From positions 1,488,001-1,552,000 of the forward strand of contig NZ_MODU01000004.1 in assembly GCF_001885075.1 (NCBI RefSeq): 64,000 nt of DNA, written 5' to 3'. The first letter of the stretch is position 1. Every line of letters begins with the position of its first letter. Under the pieces are notes generated by a model. That model was given only the letters and a program-made list of their open reading frames with translations, searched no databases and had not been told where the DNA came from. The translations under genes and the position numbers were made by a program. Shown piece after piece: positions 38,662-47,206 of the stretch. This DNA is from Alteromonas sp. V450. Lineage in GTDB: Bacteria; Pseudomonadota; Gammaproteobacteria; Enterobacterales; Alteromonadaceae.

Positions 38662-39799
38662 TCGCGCTCCCTGTGACCATTGGTATCGTCAGTATCGATG
38701 ATTTTGACGATGCTGCGTATTCTCAAACAAAAAGAATCACAGGGGCTGAATGCAACTAATGGAACACCGTTGTGTAAGCAGCTGAGAAAAGTCTTTTTTT
38801 GTAAAGCCAGCCAGATAGATCGCGCCGAAATTCAGACGCGTCCCATCATCAGTAATCTCACAAATGAAGCGCTCATCCTCATTATTCCCTTTTTCAAAGG
38901 AAATACATCTGGCCCTAATGTTGCCGCTTCTCTTATCTCCAATCACAACGACCGCATAAGGGTCTATCGGCACAATAGGTGTAGACATCCTAATTAATAC
39001 GGCTATTGAGCCTTCTGGCTCTGTTTCTTCAAGAGAAAATAAGATGCTTCAAGCTCACTAGATTCCTCGTGGTAGTAATTTGCGCACACTTGCTGCCATA
39101 TACGGACAATATATTCATCTGGACTTCGACTACCGTCGGAAAAAATTTAGCCGAGCCACTATGAGTAAAAGACGGAATAGCCGTTTGCGCGAAGCTGTAG
39201 TGATGCCCTCTTGGCTCGTCGGAGATAAGAAGGTCCTCTAGAAATTCATTCTTCAGCAACCTTAGTGTGCTGCTCTTTGCTTTGATTGTTTGATTTACTG
39301 AAGAGCTTTTTTACCATTCCATTATCTTTCCCTTATTCCAACTTGATAACAACAAAGGTACCTTGCGTAATTGAAAGCCAACAATTCATACTCGTTTGAT
39401 GCACTCAACTTGGTTTACTTACTGTGCAAGCGAAAAGCGATTATTGAAACCACAGATTGGTAACGCCCAGTAAAGTAATCACTTGTGAGGAAAAGCGCGA
39501 AACTGCATTGCCAAAGCCAGTAAACTACAGTAAGAAATGGTCATCAATCAATCTGCTACCTACGATAGCCATCTTCTTTTTCTGAGTTGTGCCAAAAGCT
39601 GCCGTTCAATTATTTGTGATTAAACGGCAGAGGGGTATGTGAAGCAGCCCTACAATTAAAAGCAGTTAAATTCCTGCAATTCGCTTTAAGCAGCCTACAA
39701 GAATACAACCCCTGTAGGCGAGATACTCAGATTAGACCTGAGCTTGTAAAAAATTAGGTGTTCTTCTCAGCCCAACCCGTTTTCCCAAAAATTAGCCTC
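38625..39799. other. Gene-poor junction region with possible gene debris
   Basis: No confident full gene is visible. A plus-strand frame at 38628-38759 (VALPVTIGIVSIDDFDDA) reads like the C-terminal end of a lost protein. A minus-strand frame at 38737-38988 (83 residues, MSTPIVPIDPYAVVVIGDK) and another at 39029-39259 are possible small genes, but they have weak ribosome-binding sites and no family I know. The 39300-39598 stretch holds nothing I recognise. This is inserted or rearranged DNA to the left of the molybdenum hydroxylase genes. Confidence 0.4.
39599..39630 (-). terminator. Hairpin downstream of the molybdenum hydroxylase genes
   Basis: On the minus strand CTGCCGTT and AACGGCAG form an 8-bp stem with a 16-base loop, followed by CTTTTGG. 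It is about 170 bases beyond the stop of the [2Fe-2S] subunit and could end that transcript. Confidence 0.45.
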
Positions 39800-40273
39800 T
39801 TAGGTCGTCTGCTGAATCAAAGCTGCAGCATGTTTAATGGCTTTTCGAATTCTATGATAGGTACCACAGCGGCAGATATTGTCGCTCATAGCTTCATCAA
39901 TGTCACGATCGTTGGGATTGGGATTAGACTCCAATAGTTTGACGGCGGTTAAAATTTGTCCCGCCTGACAAAACCCACACTGAGCGACATCTTCGTTAAT
40001 CCATGCTTCTTGCACCGGATGCAGAATGTCATCGACCGCAAGCCCTTCAATAGTGGTTAGCGATGCACCCTCCACTTCTTCCATCGGAACAATGCATGGG
40101 CGAACTAGCTCACCGTCTTTAAAGATAGTGCAAGCGCCACACACGCCAACACCGCAACCATATTTTGGGCCAGTAATACCAAGTCGATCACGCAAGAGAT
40201 ACAGAAGCTCGTCATCGTTTTCAGCGTCGATAGAAACCGGGTTATTGTTAACATTAAATGTAATTTGTGGCAT
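39800..40273 (-). CDS. [2Fe-2S] subunit of a molybdenum hydroxylase (IorA-like)
   Basis: This 157-residue protein has the plant-type ferredoxin cluster motif CGVGVCGACT near residues 40-50 and the second cluster motifs CGFCQAGQ near 98 and CRCGTYHR near 135. This is the small subunit of isoquinoline 1-oxidoreductase and aldehyde oxidase-type enzymes. It lies 3 bases downstream of the large subunit. No cytochrome or flavin subunit is adjacent, so the electron acceptor is encoded elsewhere. Confidence 0.93.
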   Translation of the reverse strand: MPQITFNVNNNPVSIDAENDDELLYLLRDRLGITGPKYGCGVGVCGACTIFKDGELVRPCIVPMEEVEGASLTTIEGLAVDDILHPVQEAWINEDVAQCGFCQAGQILTAVKLLESNPNPNDRDIDEAMSDNICRCGTYHRIRKAIKHAAALIQQTT

Positions 40274-40276
40274 GAA

Positions 40277-42598
40277 TTAACCCTCTGGATAGAAATCACG
40301 AAGTGGAAAACGACGTGGTGCAATACCCGTCGCCCTGGCAAATGCGTTGGCTATCGCCGCTGCCGCCGCAGGCACTACTAACTCGCCTGCACCTCCCGGT
40401 GTTTCTCCGTTAGGCGGCATAAAATGCACTTCAATCTTTGGTGGCGTGTTGCGCATTCGAGCAATTTCAAAATCGCCGTAACTGCTCTCGCGTATTGCGC
40501 CATTGTCGAGGTGTAAACTGGTGCGAATCATGTAGGTAATGGCATCGGTTGCCGCACCGATAACTTGCGCCTCAAGGCCGGTTGGATTCAATACTCGGTT
40601 CACATCCAGCGCAACAACAATCTTAGTGACTTTACATTCTTTCTCCGGATTTTTGAACGTTTGTAATTCAACAAGCACTGCGGCTCGAGACTTATACTCT
40701 TTATGTAACCCGAGGCCCTGGGCACGTCCTCTTTTCATTCTCCTTCCCCACTTGCCCTCTCGAGAAACTTTCCGCAGAACAGCTTTGGAGCGCTCATCAT
40801 CAAGCATTTCTAATCTGAACTGGCATTCGTCTTTGTTCATTGCGCGTGCCAATTCGTCAACAACTATCTCGTTTGCGACGGCAGCTGTGCCGGAGTAGAT
40901 GCCGCGCCAAGAGGAGGTTGGCACAACGAATTTTTTTTCATTTAGTAGCAAGGAAGTTACACCAAACTTATATTGCACTAGTTGCGTTGAGTGCCAGACT
41001 GTCTGGCTGAAAGCAGCGGGAGCTAATTCTCCTCCCAATGCAGTAATACCCTCGCCAAAGCCATGTTCGAGATCCAATTCAGCGGTCGCAGCGCGATGGT
41101 CAAACGACAACACTTTTTTGCTAAATAAAAAACCCCTAGTGTAAGTCGCTTTTACGTTATGCAAGCTGAGCGGTCGTGCGCGGCCAAACTTTGTGTCGTC
41201 CTGTCGAGTAAACATAAGTTTGATGGGGCGATTTACAATTTGTGAAATACGCGCGCCTTCAACTGCTGCATCAAAAAATAAGCGACGGCCAAATGAGCCG
41301 CCGCTCTGAATTACATTCACCTCAACGTCAGTAGGTAAGACTCCAAGTTCACGCGCAATTTTGGCTTGTGCTGCAAGTGGCGTCTTGGCGCCAGTCCATA
41401 CCCTGATCTTTGAGCCGGTTGCATCGGCAACTGCTGTCATGGTTTCCATAGGGGCATGCGCCAGATAAGGAAAAATGAACTCGCCGCCAACCGAATCGGT
41501 AGCCAGAGGAATTTTAGGTAAGGTTGGCAGGTTTATCGCACGTAACTGCTCAATGACCTCGGCGTCAGATAGATGTTCGGCAGCACCCTCACTCCATGTA
41601 ATATTAAGTGCATCACGCGCCCGAAATGCTTCGCCAAAGGACCGCGCAACAACGGCCACGCCAGAGGAATTTGCATCAACATCCAACGGAACTTCTTTGA
41701 TGGCAAGGACACCGGGCAGGCCTATTGCCTCAGAATCGTCATACGTGATCACGCAACCACCTAAGCTGGGTGGCCTAGCGACCACAGTGGGCATCGCGTC
41801 TGGTATGTCGAGATCCATCGCGAAATCTAATTTGCCGGTAACAATATCGCGCGCGTCAGCGCGCTTTTGCGGCGTACCGATAATTTTGTATTGTGACGGA
41901 TCTTTAGGCTTTGCCAGTCGAGCTGCATCGTTGCGTCCCTCAACACCTGCGGTGAGCTCAGAGTAAGCAATGCGGCTGCCATCGTTACCAATTGCAAAGC
42001 CATTTTCTGTACTAATTTCGTTCACAGAAATCCCGAAATGCACTGCGGCTGACAATTTTATCTTATGTAACAGCGCTGCCGCGACCTTGCGCAACGGGTC
42101 CCAAAGAGAGGTTACCGCGTGAGAGCCTCCTGTAATTTGACCAGTCGCTCGTCTGATCTCTGCCGGAGATAAAGTCGCATCAATTGAGGACATTTCGACG
42201 TCTAGCTCTTCAGCAAGAATCATCATTGCTGCAGTTAATATACCTTGCCCTACTTCCATTCTTGGAAGCTCAAAACGGACACGGTTATCACTCGTTATCT
42301 TAATTAAATAATCATAGTAGAAAGGGTCACCGGAGATAAGCAACAGATCTGTTAAATCTAATTCATCTGCAAGTTCCGGTATTCCTAACAACCGGGCGTT
42401 GGCATCCTGAGGACGTATAGCGCCGCTAGTTATATGTAACGCAACAGCAAAACTCGACCCTTTAAGCATGTAACCAATAAACTTTCTTCGTCCGGTGTTT
42501 TCCAACTCGACAATGTGTTCGTCATTACTACCTGATTGGTCATGTTTCTGTGAGGAGGTAATCGTCTCTATTTGTTCTGCATGGTTGCTTTTTGTCAT
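40277..42598 (-). CDS. Molybdopterin-binding subunit of an IorB-type oxidoreductase
   Basis: This 773-residue protein belongs to the isoquinoline 1-oxidoreductase beta / xanthine dehydrogenase family. It has ELPRMEVGQGILTAAMMILA, the cofactor segment QSGGSFGRRLFFDAAVEG, and GGAGELVVPAAAAAIANAFA with the catalytic Glu. A twin-arginine motif NTGRRKFIGYMLKG precedes a hydrophobic stretch near residues 30-60, so the assembled enzyme is predicted to be Tat-exported. The substrate is unknown, probably an aldehyde or N-heterocycle. The gene pair lies inside the segment that interrupts the hydrolase/AraC locus, which suggests acquisition. Confidence 0.92.
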   Translation of the reverse strand: MTKSNHAEQIETITSSQKHDQSGSNDEHIVELENTGRRKFIGYMLKGSSFAVALHITSGAIRPQDANARLLGIPELADELDLTDLLLISGDPFYYDYLIKITSDNRVRFELPRMEVGQGILTAAMMILAEELDVEMSSIDATLSPAEIRRATGQITGGSHAVTSLWDPLRKVAAALLHKIKLSAAVHFGISVNEISTENGFAIGNDGSRIAYSELTAGVEGRNDAARLAKPKDPSQYKIIGTPQKRADARDIVTGKLDFAMDLDIPDAMPTVVARPPSLGGCVITYDDSEAIGLPGVLAIKEVPLDVDANSSGVAVVARSFGEAFRARDALNITWSEGAAEHLSDAEVIEQLRAINLPTLPKIPLATDSVGGEFIFPYLAHAPMETMTAVADATGSKIRVWTGAKTPLAAQAKIARELGVLPTDVEVNVIQSGGSFGRRLFFDAAVEGARISQIVNRPIKLMFTRQDDTKFGRARPLSLHNVKATYTRGFLFSKKVLSFDHRAATAELDLEHGFGEGITALGGELAPAAFSQTVWHSTQLVQYKFGVTSLLLNEKKFVVPTSSWRGIYSGTAAVANEIVVDELARAMNKDECQFRLEMLDDERSKAVLRKVSREGKWGRRMKRGRAQGLGLHKEYKSRAAVLVELQTFKNPEKECKVTKIVVALDVNRVLNPTGLEAQVIGAATDAITYMIRTSLHLDNGAIRESSYGDFEIARMRNTPPKIEVHFMPPNGETPGGAGELVVPAAAAAIANAFARATGIAPRRFPLRDFYPEG

Positions 42599-43019
42599 AA
42601 ATTCTCCGTTTCAGGTCAAGACCTTCAATCGTTAACTTAAGCTTAAGAAAAGTCGTTTATTTAACGTAGAAATTTGCAGCTTGCTACATAAATGTTAATG
42701 AGATGCTAACACTTCGTACGCTTTATTAAACATTAATAATAAATAATGCTAAATAGGGGGGTACCCCTATTGTAATAGCGACTTTACTCACTGCGAACGC
42801 GACTTTCTTGCTCAAAAGGGCAGAAGCTCACCACGGCCCGTGCTGGCTAATGGATAACTATCTGCTAGGGCATTGCTGGCTGCCATCAACGTGCCATCGC
42901 TGATTAAGGACGGAGCATAAGAAACATTAACGCTATAGGCCAGCCATAATGGCACCTGCATTAGAGTGTGATATGTTTTCTTGATAGATGTTTTGACGAA
43001 AATATAAGATGATTTGTGG
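42599..43019. other. AT-rich gap upstream of the molybdenum hydroxylase
   Basis: The stretch contains a palindrome around 42752-42772 (ATAGGGG/CCCCTAT flanking a GGTAC core) and AT-rich DNA that probably includes the promoter of the iorB-like gene. A minus-strand frame at 42812-43096 has no clear start or known family. The end of the adjacent transposase remnant is probably in this region, but I could not define a terminal inverted repeat. Confidence 0.4.
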
Positions 43020-43631
43020 TCAAGATGAGTAAGTGAACTGAGCTCTAATACTGAAACTCGAAATGAGATTTGAATCGACACCAATAATGTAGACACTTCT
43101 CAGCCGTTTTTGATATCGCTTTTCACACGCTACTGGTGAAAGCAGATCATTGGAACCATGTTTTCGCTTATTGTTATAAAACATCTCGATGTAATCAAAA
43201 ATATCGGTTCTAGCGTCATCCCTTGCGGAATAGATTTTTTGCTTTACTCGCTCCCGTTTCAGCAATTGGAAGAAGCTTTCCGCCACCGCATTGTCATGGC
43301 AGTTGCCGCGTCTGCTCATGCTGCCTTCAAGACCATTTACTTCAAGAAAGTGTTGCCAATCATGGCTTGTGTATTGACTGCCTTGGTCTGAATGAACTGT
43401 AACCATTTTCTTAGGATTGCGCCGCCATACAGCCATTAAAATGGCATCTAACACGATTTCCTTCATATTACGTTATTGCATCGACCAACCGATAACTTTG
43501 CGTGAGAGCAAATCGACAACCACAGCCAAGTAAAGCCTGCCCTCATGAGTACGGATATGGGTGATGTCGGTTACCCATGATTCATCTGGCGACTCAGGAT
43601 TAAATTGACGGTGTAATCGACTAGGCACTAT
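43020..43631 (-). mobile_element. IS3-family transposase remnant (orfB, 5'-truncated, stop-interrupted)
   Basis: The minus strand encodes the DDE integrase core of an IS3-type Orf[21 protein letters not shown], then [49 protein letters not shown] and IFDYIEMFYNNKRKHG. Both Asp residues and the Glu are present. An in-frame TAA at 43473-43475 breaks it after SMQ. The N-terminal part of OrfB and all of OrfA are missing, because the sequence switches at about 43632 to a fragment of the alpha/beta hydrolase gene. The element is dead and marks a recombination junction. Confidence 0.88.
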
Positions 43632-43633
43632 CA

Positions 43634-43800
43634 TCTTAATATCGCTGTATAACCCTTGATATGCTCGGGTTTGGGTTTAGCAGTAAAGCGCTAATTGCCA
43701 ATGCTGACGTCATTGAACTCAACGATATTGGCCATTATCCGCAAATTGAAGAAGCTCAGGCGTTGTTGGGCTCGGTACAAACATTTTTAAAAGCACATTA
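43634..43800 (+). pseudogene. Internally deleted copy of the alpha/beta hydrolase gene
   Basis: Bases 43634-43690 match 37773-37838 of the intact hydrolase, and 43688-43800 match 38366-38479. About 530 bases are deleted between the blocks. The junction falls at a short shared word (AAAGCGC against AAGGCGC), which suggests short-homology recombination. The intergenic sequence after it also matches that after the intact copy. Confidence 0.85.
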
Positions 43801-43885
43801 ACTAGGTAAAAAACCTTTCGCTGCGTTGAGCATCTGCACTAAGATGGTGTTACGCTAAATAGACAGGTACTCGCCAACGAAACGT

Positions 43886-44710
43886 ATGAAGAATCCCTCA
43901 ATCAAGCCTACCAAGCGTATTATTCCTGCCGCTAGCTTTAAGCACCTTGATATTGGTTTTGTAACGCCAGCACGTTGTTTACAAAAGTTTGTGCAATCTA
44001 TTTGGGTTATCGACACCACAAAAGTACCGTTACCTGCTACACAACGAGAGAAATTCTACCCTGATGCGGGTACAAGTTTAACCTTCTTTATTAACGGTAC
44101 CCAATGTGAAGCAAAGTGGTTTTATCACACTCAAACCTGCACTGTGCCCTGGGAATTGTACGGCCGACAAATTAGCATAAGATTCTGGCCGGGCGTGTCG
44201 AAACGGTTATTTGACGTAAAATTTAGCAATAGTAAGAATCAGCTTATCGATATCGCATTATTGATGACCAAACACCTCAACAGTTATCAACGATTACAAG
44301 CCAAGCTCATTGATAAAAGTCTCGACGAGCAGCTAATTGCTATACAACATTGGTTGAGCATCATTGCAAAAGAAAGTGATCAGGGCGCACATAAATGGGG
44401 CAGCCTACTACATCAATCGACTAGCTTATTGGTCCCTCCACAACGCCTTGCTGACCAATTTGGTATCGGTCGAAGAACACTGGAACGCCAATGTCGAAGC
44501 CACTTTGGCTTTTCACCAAACAAACTGTACCAATATGCACAACTACATCAAGCGAGGAAATTATTATCAACGAATACAGAAAGCTTAAGCCAGATAGCTT
44601 TAGCCTGTAACTACTATGATCAAGCGCATTTTACACATGCTTTTAGTAGCTTAGCGTTAGAAACTCCTCACCAATATAGAAAACGCAAGTTGTCGCAAAT
44701 TTACAATTAA
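43886..44710 (+). CDS. AraC-family transcriptional regulator
   Basis: This 274-residue protein has an N-terminal DUF6597-like sensor region (LQKFVQSIWVIDT) and a C-terminal AraC domain with two HTH units: LADQFGIGRRTLERQCRSHF and LSQIALACNYYDQAHFTHAF. It is followed 48 bases later by a carboxymuconolactone decarboxylase-family gene that it probably controls. Its 5' end is duplicated at 38542, beside the intact hydrolase. Confidence 0.9.
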   Translation: MKNPSIKPTKRIIPAASFKHLDIGFVTPARCLQKFVQSIWVIDTTKVPLPATQREKFYPDAGTSLTFFINGTQCEAKWFYHTQTCTVPWELYGRQISIRFWPGVSKRLFDVKFSNSKNQLIDIALLMTKHLNSYQRLQAKLIDKSLDEQLIAIQHWLSIIAKESDQGAHKWGSLLHQSTSLLVPPQRLADQFGIGRRTLERQCRSHFGFSPNKLYQYAQLHQARKLLSTNTESLSQIALACNYYDQAHFTHAFSSLALETPHQYRKRKLSQIYN

Positions 44711-44758
44711 ATCACACATAGGGCGCTTATATTTCTCCTATTACTTAAGGAGATAGCA

Positions 44759-45211
44759 ATGAGCAACCGTATTACACAACATGAATTCTATTCTGAGTAC
44801 CCTCACATTCTTGAACATTTAACCGAACTTGTGAACACCAATGACACAAGCATATTAAGTCATCGGCTAATTCACTTGGTGAGACTGCGCGCCTCGCAAA
44901 TTAATCAGTGTGGGTTTTGTCAAAAGATGCATGCCGACGAAGCAAGGGGTTCTGGTGAAGCACAAACCAAACTAGACGTACTTTCGGCTTGGAAAGAAGT
45001 GGACTGTTTCAGTTATGAAGAAAAAACCGCGCTGGCCTGGACCGAAGCCCTGACGCTTATTCATAGGTCCGGGATCACTACCGAACTTTACAATCGCGTA
45101 GAAGATGTATTCGGTAGACGAGAAATGGTAGCGTTAACAACGATTATTCTTCAAATTAATAGCTGGAACCGTATCTCCGTAGCGCTTCGCTTTCAACCTG
45201 CCGTAGATTAA
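44759..45211 (+). CDS. Carboxymuconolactone decarboxylase/AhpD-like protein
   Basis: This 150-residue alkylhydroperoxidase-like protein contains ASQINQCGFCQKMHADEA near residues 50-68, the CxxC-xxxH redox site of AhpD-type enzymes. The ATG is preceded by AAGGAG at ideal spacing. It probably reduces peroxides or acts on a lactone-like substrate. Coupling with an AraC regulator is common for this family. The gap up to 45391 shows nothing I recognise. Confidence 0.88.
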   Translation: MSNRITQHEFYSEYPHILEHLTELVNTNDTSILSHRLIHLVRLRASQINQCGFCQKMHADEARGSGEAQTKLDVLSAWKEVDCFSYEEKTALAWTEALTLIHRSGITTELYNRVEDVFGRREMVALTTIILQINSWNRISVALRFQPAVD

Positions 45212-45391
45212 AGCGTTTACGGTTTAACACGACCGACCTTTTGCGCGCTTAAACCGCGCGCTCTTGGTTCATTACTCTTAAGAAGCACTATAGTTTCTTA
45301 GTTGAAAAAAGACAGTTTGCATTTACTGCTGTTAATTGGGTTAATGAAGAAGAATTGGACAATATGTTAAATCACGTGGCTAGGATGCGAA

Positions 45392-45724
45392 ATGAAACAG
45401 AATGAAAAGCGCAAGTACAAACTACAAAAATGTAACCGAACTTGGGCCTCGCTAAATAAAATAGAGGGTGAAGCTGATGTTAGGTATTGCAACTTATGTT
45501 GTAAAACCGTGCATTGGTGCGACACAGAAGAACAAGTTGCCAACGCTGCCGAGAAAACATGGTGCATTGCGGCAGAAAATAGATTGGTATTCTCGACACC
45601 ACCCGAAGCCAACCTAATTAAATCTGCCGAGCACTTTCTTGGTAGTGTTGGTACTTCGTACAGGGTAGAAGCATCTGACGGGGAACCCAATGGCAAAGGC
45701 TTCTTAAGCATTGACGAATTGTAA
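45392..45724 (+). CDS. Small Cys-rich hypothetical protein
   Basis: This 110-residue protein of unknown function has the pattern YCNLCCKTVHWCDTEEQ near residues 32-48, a likely zinc or redox site, plus two other Cys residues. The composition and absence of a signal peptide suggest a cytoplasmic protein. The start is the ATG after GGATGCGAA. It is the last chromosomal gene before the left end of the tRNA-Pro element. Confidence 0.6.
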   Translation: MKQNEKRKYKLQKCNRTWASLNKIEGEADVRYCNLCCKTVHWCDTEEQVANAAEKTWCIAAENRLVFSTPPEANLIKSAEHFLGSVGTSYRVEASDGEPNGKGFLSIDEL

Positions 45725-45808
45725 TTAGGGCACAAAGCGACCGCATTTCAGTCACAATAAAAGTGGACCTTTTTGTGGACCTGCTGATTTGCTATGGATA
45801 AGAGTTGA

Positions 45809-45900
45809 ATTGCCGTACAGGCTAGAAGTCAAGCGGGGTAAGGAATTGGTCGGTGTGAGAGGATTTGAACCTCCGACCCCTGACACCCCATGACAGTGCG
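45809..45900. repeat. Left 92-bp attachment repeat with displaced tRNA-Pro 3' fragment
   Basis: This 92-bp block is identical to 54993-55084. Bases 45847-45900 are the 3' 54 nucleotides of tRNA-Pro(GGG), and 38 further bases beyond the tRNA end are also identical. The 5' 23 nucleotides of the tRNA are absent, so the copy is non-functional. It marks the left boundary of an element inserted by site-specific recombination. Confidence 0.95.
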
Positions 45901-45948
45901 TGAAATGCGAAATCAAACGTATAAAAATCAATGACTTAAAAAATAAAT

Positions 45949-45979
45949 GTGCCCCTTTATGTGCCCCATAGAGTGCCCC
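45949..45979 (+). repeat. Left arm-type repeats, three GTGCCCC at 12-bp spacing
   Basis: GTGCCCC occurs at 45949, 45961 and 45973, exactly 12 bp apart. The same pattern occurs at the right end just upstream of the integrase start. Paired direct repeats flanking the core repeat are the expected form of arm-binding sites of a tyrosine integrase. Confidence 0.72.
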
Positions 45980-46014
45980 CAAAGTTATGTAAATTCATAC
46001 AAAAAAGTTTTATT

Positions 46015-46578
46015 TCACTCTTCAGGCGGCGGATCTAGACTCTCTCCCTGTTCGTCACCCACACCGAGCAAGGGGAGATATTTATTACCCAAGCTCATCC
46101 CCATATTCTCTACCTCTTTTGCAACTCGCTCAATCTCACTATCTAATTCGCCAAGACCAACAGTTCCAGTCGCGGATTGTTGACGATAAAACGAAACTTT
46201 CAACTCAGCGGCTGACGCTTTGACCTGAGCAATCATTATTTCAGCTTGTGCTTTCTGAATCTGGTTCTGTCGTTCCAACTCACCTCGAGAGTCTCTCATC
46301 TCTTGACGTTGCATAGCGAGTTCTTCTCTCTGAAGTTGAAGCTCTTTCCTTTGCATCATTATCGTGTAAATAAGTCCAGCAAAAGCTAACCCACTGAAGA
46401 GCGCATTGACTGCCCCGAATGAATCTCCGACCTGAGCTCTCGTCGCGAGATTCTCTACACTCAGAGGATATAAGTACCCGTTAAACAACCACATGGCTAA
46501 GACGATAAAAACAGCACCTATAAACCACCAAATACTTGTACCTTTTATCTCTCTTTCGGTTTTCTTCGGTTCGCTCAC
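46015..46578 (-). CDS. Membrane-anchored coiled-coil protein of unknown function
   Basis: This 187-residue protein has two N-terminal transmembrane helices (about residues 17-35 and 55-72), a short segment VGDSFGAVNALFSGLAFAGL, and a Gln/Glu/Arg-rich coiled coil (QRKELQLQREELAMQRQEMR) near residues 76-130, and ends acidic. Proteins with this layout are frequent in prophages and islands. I do not know a proven function. As the first gene inside the left att site it could be cargo, for example in superinfection exclusion; that is inference. Upstream sequence offers CTCTCC rather than a strong ribosome site on this strand. Confidence 0.72.
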   Translation of the reverse strand: MSEPKKTEREIKGTSIWWFIGAVFIVLAMWLFNGYLYPLSVENLATRAQVGDSFGAVNALFSGLAFAGLIYTIMMQRKELQLQREELAMQRQEMRDSRGELERQNQIQKAQAEIMIAQVKASAAELKVSFYRQQSATGTVGLGELDSEIERVAKEVENMGMSLGNKYLPLLGVGDEQGESLDPPPEE

Positions 46579-46744
46579 GCTCTCTCCTTGTAAATGCTGA
46601 GACTAAGTTTCACTGAAGGTAAAAGAAATTCACCAGGAGAACAACACTAATTAACATCAAGCACGCGAAACTGAATGGTCTCACCTAATAAGCAACTGAG
46701 TGTTTCTCTCGGCAAGTTGTCTAAAATTCATAAAGTTAGGGGTG

Positions 46745-46774
46745 TTGACGACTCTCTTTCCGTCTATTTAGGAT
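46745..46774 (+). promoter_or_regulatory. Sigma70-like promoter in the element
   Basis: TTGACG and TAGGAT are separated by 18 bp, a good match to -35 and -10 boxes. It lies 36 bases before the ATG at 46810. It would drive the rightward genes next to the left repeat cluster. Confidence 0.55.
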
Positions 46775-46801
46775 GTCTCCCGACACGATAAAACAGGAGA
46801 C
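46775..46801 (+). promoter_or_regulatory. Inverted repeat covering the ribosome-binding site
   Basis: GTCTCC and GGAGAC form a perfect 6-bp stem with a 15-base loop. The right arm contains the AGGAG Shine-Dalgarno of the gene at 46810, so folding could limit translation. It could instead be a protein operator. Confidence 0.4.
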
Positions 46802-46809
46802 GTAAAACG

Positions 46810-47192
46810 ATGGAATTCAACACAAACAACAACCACTTATTCAATAACCTCGTACTCGACTCTCAAGCTGTCATTAGAGCGTCGATGGACTCTCAGTCAT
46901 CACCATTAGATTAGATTACATCACTGACCTTCCTCCCGAACTCCAAGACATGCTCATGGATTATCTTTTAGAGGACGAACGGTTTGATGCGAGAGGAGTC
47001 TGTCCGGAAGACTTCCCCGACTTACTCTTCGCCGCTCGTCCTGGGGATGTCTACAACATCAAACTGAAAGATATTCTCTACTATCACTGGGAACCCACTG
47101 GCAACATAAGGAGCATCAAAGCGTTGATCGCTGAAGGATGTCCCTTTGTGCTTCTCTCGCCTAACCTTGTTTACCTGAGGAACCGAAGATAA
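46810..47192 (+). pseudogene. Unknown element gene, apparently frameshifted
   Basis: A 34-codon frame starts at the ATG at 46810 behind AGGAG (MEFNTNNNHLFNNLVLDS) and stops at 46912-46914. A second frame, open from 46878, overlaps it and reads VITIRLDYITDLPPELQDML, then ARPGDVYNIKLKDILYY, to the TAA at 47192. The second frame has no good start codon, and a single -1 shift joins the two into a protein of about 125 residues. I see no classical slippery heptamer, so a one-base indel or an unusual start is as likely as programmed frameshifting. The family is unknown. Confidence 0.45.
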
Positions 47193-47206
47193 GCGTCGTG
47201 TTTGCA

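Noticed and set aside
42812-43096. Minus-strand 94-residue frame next to the transposase remnant
   Set aside because: No start context and no recognisable family; it overlaps the end of the transposase remnant in another frame.
43020-43631. Active insertion sequence
   Set aside because: The 5' half is missing, an in-frame TAA breaks the frame, and no terminal inverted repeats could be found.
45843-45900. Second functional tRNA-Pro gene
   Set aside because: Only the 3' 54 nucleotides are present. The 5' acceptor strand and part of the D arm are missing, so it is the displaced att fragment.
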